DNA of 41,809 bases, from contig JAURPJ010000027.1 of the NCBI GenBank assembly GCA_030835305.1, positions 1 through 41,809 on the forward strand. The letters are read 5' to 3'. Below the pieces are notes generated by a model. The model was not told the DNA's origin. It made no database searches and worked only from the letters and a program-made list of their open reading frames with translations. Positions 37,977-41,809 of this stretch are shown piece after piece. A program made the position numbers and the translations under genes. This DNA comes from Verrucomicrobiota bacterium (GTDB lineage: Bacteria > Verrucomicrobiota > Verrucomicrobiia > Verrucomicrobiales > Akkermansiaceae). The first letter of the stretch is position 1. Every line of letters starts with the position of its first letter.

Positions 37977-38771
37977 TTAAACGGCAATCCCCTCAGGAAT
38001 CTTAGCGAGATGCGCATCAGCATTCACCGTTTGGATGGATGCATTGATGAGGTTCTCTGCAGTGCCATGGCAATCAGCAACAAGAGCGTTGAAGCGGTTC
38101 TTGAAGAAGAAGTATGCAAAGAGGGAGAGAATCGCCACGATCAGGCCCCACATGGTGGTCAAAAGAGCTACCGAGATGTCTTTCGCAAGATCCTGCGGGT
38201 CGGCCCCGGCATTCAGACCCAAGGTCGAAAACGCGCCAATCATACCGAAAACGGTTCCAAAGAGACCGAGCATCGGAGCAGCCTGGGCCACCAATGAAAG
38301 AAGGGAGATGAAGGTCATCTGCTTGCGGGTCTCGTTGATGGAAAAATCAGCAATGGCGTCCTCAACGTGGTCGCGACCAAGGTCGTCGGGGCGGGTCGCG
38401 TCAATATTGGGAAGAGAATAGGCCAGCATCCGTCCTAGGTAGGAGGGATGGGAAGCGGAAAGCTCGATCGCGGAACGCACGCGACAGTTCGTCATGTGAT
38501 CGAAAAGAGCGGCCTTGAGATCGTCTGGTGCGAACTTGGCCTTGGTGAGGTTCATGAAGTTGAAGACCGTGAGACTGATCAGCGAGAGAAGCCCGACAGC
38601 AACGATGAAAATTGTAAGAGGTCCACCGTCTAGGAGATAGCTGTCGAGCGCGCTTTTGTTACTGGCAGCCTTTTCGCCGTCTTGTGCGAGAGCGGGAGCA
38701 GCTGAAAGAAGGGTAAAGGCGGAGCCTACGAGCCATCCTTTGGCGATACGGAACTTAGAGGTCTTGATCAT
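37977..38771 (-). CDS. exbB: ExbB/TolQ/MotA-family proton channel with signal-like N-terminus
   Basis: This 264-residue integral membrane protein has an N-terminal signal-like helix (about 10-29, ending APALAQ), then TM1 (about 51-73), TM2 (about 153-185) and TM3 (about 198-220). The conserved channel region is LLSLVAQAAPMLGLFGTVFGMIGAF and the third helix LLTTMWGLIVAILSLFAYFFF. ExbB pentamers around ExbD conduct protons. The extra cleavable N-terminus is common in the Bacteroidetes/PVC ExbB type. It is the first gene of the cluster; no clear promoter was found in 38772-38929. No TonB gene is visible nearby, so the energy recipient is not obvious. Confidence 0.93.
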   Translation of the reverse strand: MIKTSKFRIAKGWLVGSAFTLLSAAPALAQDGEKAASNKSALDSYLLDGGPLTIFIVAVGLLSLISLTVFNFMNLTKAKFAPDDLKAALFDHMTNCRVRSAIELSASHPSYLGRMLAYSLPNIDATRPDDLGRDHVEDAIADFSINETRKQMTFISLLSLVAQAAPMLGLFGTVFGMIGAFSTLGLNAGADPQDLAKDISVALLTTMWGLIVAILSLFAYFFFKNRFNALVADCHGTAENLINASIQTVNADAHLAKIPEGIAV

Positions 38772-38929
38772 GATTCTTTAGGTTGAGGTCGGTTTGGTGT
38801 GGGACCGGCGTACATTCTCGAAAGTGCATCCCATGAGTAAAGGAAGATTTCCACAATTCAGCGAATTCCCCACTTTTATGCGGCCTTGACAACTCCCGCC
38901 CTACCCCTTTACGAGCTCGCGTTCCGATC

Positions 38930-39580
38930 CTATTTTTTTGTTTGAACAGGCGTTTTTCGTCGAGGAAACAAGGTCTTGCAGATCTCGCAGACCGTTCCAT
39001 CACACCCCCAGGCGGAGCAATACTCCCGGCCATAAAAGATGATCTGCAAGTGAAGCTTATTCCAGGTCTCCCTAGGGAAGAGTTTCTTCAAGTCTTCTTC
39101 AGTACGTTGCACATTCCGCCCGTCTGTCAATTTCCACCGCTGGGCGAGGCGATGAATGTGGGTATCGACCGCAAATGCCGGAACCCCGAATGCTTGCGAC
39201 ATGACGACCGAGGCGGTCTTGTGGCCCACCCCGGGAAGCTCCTCTAGCGCGGCAAAATCCGCAGGCACCTCCCCCTGGTGTTTCTCAAGCAGAATTTCTG
39301 AGAGGCCACGAATTGCCCTAGCCTTGCGGGGAGCCAAGCCGCATGGCCTTACGATGGCATCAATTTCCTCCACACTGAGCTTCGCCATCTTGGCAGCGGT
39401 ATCTGCTTTTTTGAATAAGGCGGGCGTGACCAAATTAACCCGGACATCAGTGCACTGTGCGGACAAGAGTACCGCCACCAATAGGGTAAAAGGATTGGTA
39501 TGATCCAGCGGAACCGGCGTCTCGGGATAGAGCTCCCCCAATCGTTGAAGGACGTAATCGGCGCGTTCCTGTTTCAGCAT
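38930..39580 (-). CDS. nth: Endonuclease III
   Basis: This 216-residue DNA repair glycosylase/AP lyase removes oxidised pyrimidines. I chose ATG 39580 over 39607 because MLKQERADYVL aligns with the family N-terminus. The helix-hairpin-helix LEELPGVGHKTASVV carries catalytic Lys121, and Asp139 lies in AVDTHIHR; both match the E. coli positions within one residue. The C-terminal cysteines are Cys188, 193, 198 and 201 (spacing x4, x4, x2), which differs from the canonical x6, x2, x5 for the [4Fe-4S] cluster. The gene lies between the ExbB cluster and a 3D-domain lipoprotein, all on the minus strand. Confidence 0.93.
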   Translation of the reverse strand: MLKQERADYVLQRLGELYPETPVPLDHTNPFTLLVAVLLSAQCTDVRVNLVTPALFKKADTAAKMAKLSVEEIDAIVRPCGLAPRKARAIRGLSEILLEKHQGEVPADFAALEELPGVGHKTASVVMSQAFGVPAFAVDTHIHRLAQRWKLTDGRNVQRTEEDLKKLFPRETWNKLHLQIIFYGREYCSAWGCDGTVCEICKTLFPRRKTPVQTKK

Positions 39581-39616
39581 GCCCCATCCCTGCCCGAGGA
39601 TTAACACTTGGCCAAT

Positions 39617-39649
39617 AAAAAACCGGCATCCTCATTGCGTGGAAGCCGG
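39617..39649 (-). terminator. Rho-independent terminator of the 3D-domain gene
   Basis: On the minus strand CCGGCTTCC pairs with GGATGCCGG (one mismatch; 39623-39631 with 39641-39649) and is followed by TTTTTTATT. Confidence 0.85.
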
Positions 39650-39673
39650 GCTTGCAAAAGTCAGGAAAGGATC

Positions 39674-40396
39674 CTAGTTGCGCGCAACATTTCCTGAAGA
39701 GACCCTGGCCTTAGCCGCGTAATACATCTTGCGGGTGTGCGGATACTTTGTTCGACCGGCGAGGATGTTCAGTGTGCGATCCCAATCACCCCATTGAATC
39801 ACCGAGATCTCGGCAGGCCGGGTTCCCCAACGGCGCATGCTGCTGAGGTTTGGATGGTAAATATCTATGGTGTTGGTTCCCACAAGAGCGGATCCGTAAT
39901 CGTCAACGATATAAGTGTAAGGAAGACCTTTGATCTTGAACTTCGTACCGACAGGATAGCGGGACCAGTCAGCGGCTGCACTGCGAACATCACCATACTT
40001 CAAAAATGTGCCAATGGCATTCTTTCGCCAAGGTGCTCCGATCTCTTTCTCCTCGTGAGAATATGCCGTTGTGCGCACGATGCGTCTGCTAACACTGTCA
40101 GGATAGGTCGGCATGCCATGTTTATCCTTCCTAAAACCCTTGGATGCTCGTGCAACAGACTGCGACACTGAAGCTGGGTGAACACCGTTGTTGCGTCCTC
40201 GAACATTAAACGCATAGGACTCGAACAGATTCCAGAATTTCGGCATACGAGCATGTATTCCGGCTGCTTCGGAATTTAGCGCAGAAGATCCAAGACCTCC
40301 ACAACTGGATAAGATGAGCCCACTGGCAGCGCTCATCATCGGGATTAGAAAGGATCGTTTTGTTGAAAAACCCAGCGAGCCAAAAATTGAAATCAC
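39674..40396 (-). CDS. 3D-domain lipoprotein (MltA C-terminal-like)
   Basis: This 240-residue protein has a lipoprotein leader with lipobox LSSC (Cys32). Its C-terminal half is a 3D (three-Asp) domain: VRTTAYSHEEKE, GDVRSAAADWSRYPVGTKFKI, then YIVDDYGSALVGTNTIDIYHP and MRRWGTR. The 3D fold is the double-psi barrel of MltA and related lytic transglycosylases and carries the catalytic Asp. A peptidoglycan-acting role at the envelope is likely. The MltA N-terminal domain is absent, so it belongs to the small 3D proteins common in PVC bacteria. It has its own terminator. Confidence 0.87.
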   Translation of the reverse strand: MISIFGSLGFSTKRSFLIPMMSAASGLILSSCGGLGSSALNSEAAGIHARMPKFWNLFESYAFNVRGRNNGVHPASVSQSVARASKGFRKDKHGMPTYPDSVSRRIVRTTAYSHEEKEIGAPWRKNAIGTFLKYGDVRSAAADWSRYPVGTKFKIKGLPYTYIVDDYGSALVGTNTIDIYHPNLSSMRRWGTRPAEISVIQWGDWDRTLNILAGRTKYPHTRKMYYAAKARVSSGNVARN

Positions 40397-40497
40397 GACC
40401 GGGTTTTGTCCTCAGTGAGAAGGTTTTGTCGAGAGTTTTACAACTTTTTTACCAATTTATTCTTTTATCCCCCAAAGAGTCTCCGATTTCGCAGGCC

Positions 40498-40526
40498 AAA
40501 AAAAGCGGCAGCCCGGAGGCCACCGC
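40498..40526 (-). terminator. Rho-independent terminator of the MFS gene
   Basis: On the minus strand GCGGTGGCC pairs with GGCTGCCGC (two G-T wobbles; 40505-40513 with 40518-40526) and is followed by seven T's. Confidence 0.85.
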
Positions 40527-40567
40527 TGCTTAAATTAGGCATACTTTGTCCACTAATGAACAGCGCG

Positions 40568-41809
40568 CTAGATAGCTGCGGACACGTCGAGAGGCTTGTA
40601 GCCACCTTTGCTTTTGAAGTAAAAGTAGAGAATTACATACGCAATTAGCATAATCAGGGGGAATACTGCCATGCTAGCAAGCGCCTTTTGACCGCTTCCT
40701 TCCTTGGACTCGGCAACTGCTTTTTTTACGTCCTCTTCTTGGTCAACGAGAAGGGCATCAACTTTCTCACCCTCGAGGCTCTGATATTTAATGGCTCCGT
40801 AATAAATTGACTTATCTTGGAGTGCGTCTTCCGAAATTCCACCATCGACAATCAATCCGGGCACATCTTTCACCTCTTCAAGAGCAGCAAGCTCGGAAAC
40901 TGCTTTTTTCTCTTGGAGGGCACCAATGTAAGGGAAACCCAAGACACCCACAGCGAGCATTCCAATACCCGAAACGGAGTTCAGAGTTAAGGCTCCTCCG
41001 CGTGGGGTCTGCTCAGAGACGATACCTAGCATGGTCGGCCAGAAAAAAGTCTTACCAAGAGCGTAAAGAGTCGCTGCGGCAAAAATTAAGCCTACTCCAG
41101 AAGCCCCCGAGAGCGCCAACAAGCCCGCAATAGCTAGAATAGAGCTTAGGATCAGAAGAGGAATCGGTGCGAGATGATGAACAATCGGCCCTGCATAAAA
41201 ACGAAGAACCATCATAATCAGGGAAGTGTAAACCAGAATCCAACCGCCGTGGAAGGAGACTGCGTTCTCCATGATTCCTGCGATCCAGCCATCTGTTCCA
41301 ATTTCCGTTGTGGCGAGAGGAGTCATCAGAAGAATTAAAACGAACATCAACGGCCGCCCTAAACTCTTGGTATAAACACCAAGACCAATTGCCATAGCAG
41401 CACATATGACCATCCAAAGACCGGAATTATTGGGGATTGCCTGATCAAGCTGGAGAAACATCAAGATGGCTACAACCGCGGCACCGCCAAAACCAAACTC
41501 TGCAAGCATGTCACGATAGCTGACTCCTGCCGCAACACGCTCCTGAACCGGGAACTGGCAGCGAATCAACATCACCAAGTAGATGACGGAAGGAATAAAA
41601 ATCAGCCCTAATTTTGCTTCCCAGGACATTCCCCCCATAAGGATGACCGCAATTCCAGCAACAACAAGACCACCGGGCCAACCCGCGTGAAGAATATTGA
41701 GCCATTTTGTTTTTTCTTTGTCGAACAATGTTGCGACCACCGGGTTAATGAATGCTTCGACCGTTCCGTTTCCTAAGGCCAAAATCAAGCCCCCCCAAAG
41801 GAGAAGGCT
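40568..41809 (-). CDS. MFS transporter, 5' end outside the window
   Basis: The frame stays open to the right edge (residues SLLLWGGLILALGNGTVEAF just inside it), so only the C-terminal part of the gene, about 413 codons, is present. It is a multi-pass inner-membrane protein with about ten recognisable hydrophobic helices, with MFS-like GNGTVEAFINPVVATLF, LNILHAGWPGG and ALGKTFFWPTMLGIVSEQTP. Before the last helix (AVFPLIMLIAYVILYFYF) is an unusual charged insertion of about 75 residues (from LQEKKAVSELA to KEGSGQKALA). The substrate is unknown; sugar-type MFS proteins are common in this phylum. A terminator follows the stop codon. Confidence 0.87.
   Translation of the reverse strand, partial: SLLLWGGLILALGNGTVEAFINPVVATLFDKEKTKWLNILHAGWPGGLVVAGIAVILMGGMSWEAKLGLIFIPSVIYLVMLIRCQFPVQERVAAGVSYRDMLAEFGFGGAAVVAILMFLQLDQAIPNNSGLWMVICAAMAIGLGVYTKSLGRPLMFVLILLMTPLATTEIGTDGWIAGIMENAVSFHGGWILVYTSLIMMVLRFYAGPIVHHLAPIPLLILSSILAIAGLLALSGASGVGLIFAAATLYALGKTFFWPTMLGIVSEQTPRGGALTLNSVSGIGMLAVGVLGFPYIGALQEKKAVSELAALEEVKDVPGLIVDGGISEDALQDKSIYYGAIKYQSLEGEKVDALLVDQEEDVKKAVAESKEGSGQKALASMAVFPLIMLIAYVILYFYFKSKGGYKPLDVSAAI

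Noticed and set aside
1-41809. CRISPR arrays, rRNA, tRNA or phage modules
   Set aside because: No spaced direct repeats, no conserved RNA gene sequence and no phage structural or integrase genes were seen.

Overview
The window looks like a chromosomal segment of a Verrucomicrobiota bacterium, probably of the order Verrucomicrobiales. The evidence is the set of families: a DUF1592-type c-heme lipoprotein paired with a DUF1552 protein, a very large 'PVC-type' heme protein with a sugar-dehydrogenase-like propeller, a CotH/lamin-tail/LamG surface protein, a secreted sulfatase, many signal peptides and few strong Shine-Dalgarno sites. There are no rRNA or tRNA genes, no CRISPR array and no intact mobile element.

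Layout. 1-730: a decayed ISAs1-type transposase. 816-6020: a secreted esterase and, divergently, a 1380-residue CotH surface protein. 6049-12558 (minus strand): a probable operon for secreted organic-matter use: alpha/beta hydrolase, a dead diheme cytochrome c, DUF1592 lipoprotein, DUF1552 Tat protein, YhcH-like protein. 12824-15617: a decayed ECF sigma factor, an intact ABC-F ATPase (Uup type), a double palindrome and a frameshifted PhnA/YjdM gene. 15626-19417: a DUF6807-propeller-HEAT-cytochrome c fusion. 20243-23029: pyruvate phosphate dikinase with a good promoter and terminator. 23314-24033: a decayed beta-helix surface protein. 24100-29230 (plus strand): a flavin disulfide reductase, a tiny lipoprotein, ribosomal protein L19, then a three-gene set (membrane-anchored protein, YdjY-domain protein, secreted prenyltransferase/squalene-oxidase-repeat protein). 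29379-32383: a SufR-like winged-helix regulator divergent from a sulfatase-SGNH esterase fusion, with a perfect palindrome between them. 32841-38771 (minus strand): an ExbB-ExbD-ExbD-TPR-TPR gene cluster. 38930-41809: endonuclease III, a 3D-domain lipoprotein and the 3' part of an MFS transporter.

Two themes stand out. First, at least five genes are broken (transposase, diheme cytochrome c, ECF sigma factor, PhnA, beta-helix protein). Two of them, the cytochrome and the beta-helix gene, keep one reading frame for about 700 bases while carrying three and four internal stop codons, so they decayed by base substitution, not by indels. Second, several gene sets look like coherent but poorly described envelope systems: the ExbB/ExbD/ExbD plus giant periplasmic TPR cluster, and the anchor/YdjY/terpene-cyclase-repeat triad. 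I regard these two as the best candidates for undescribed machinery. The evidence is architecture and gene order only.
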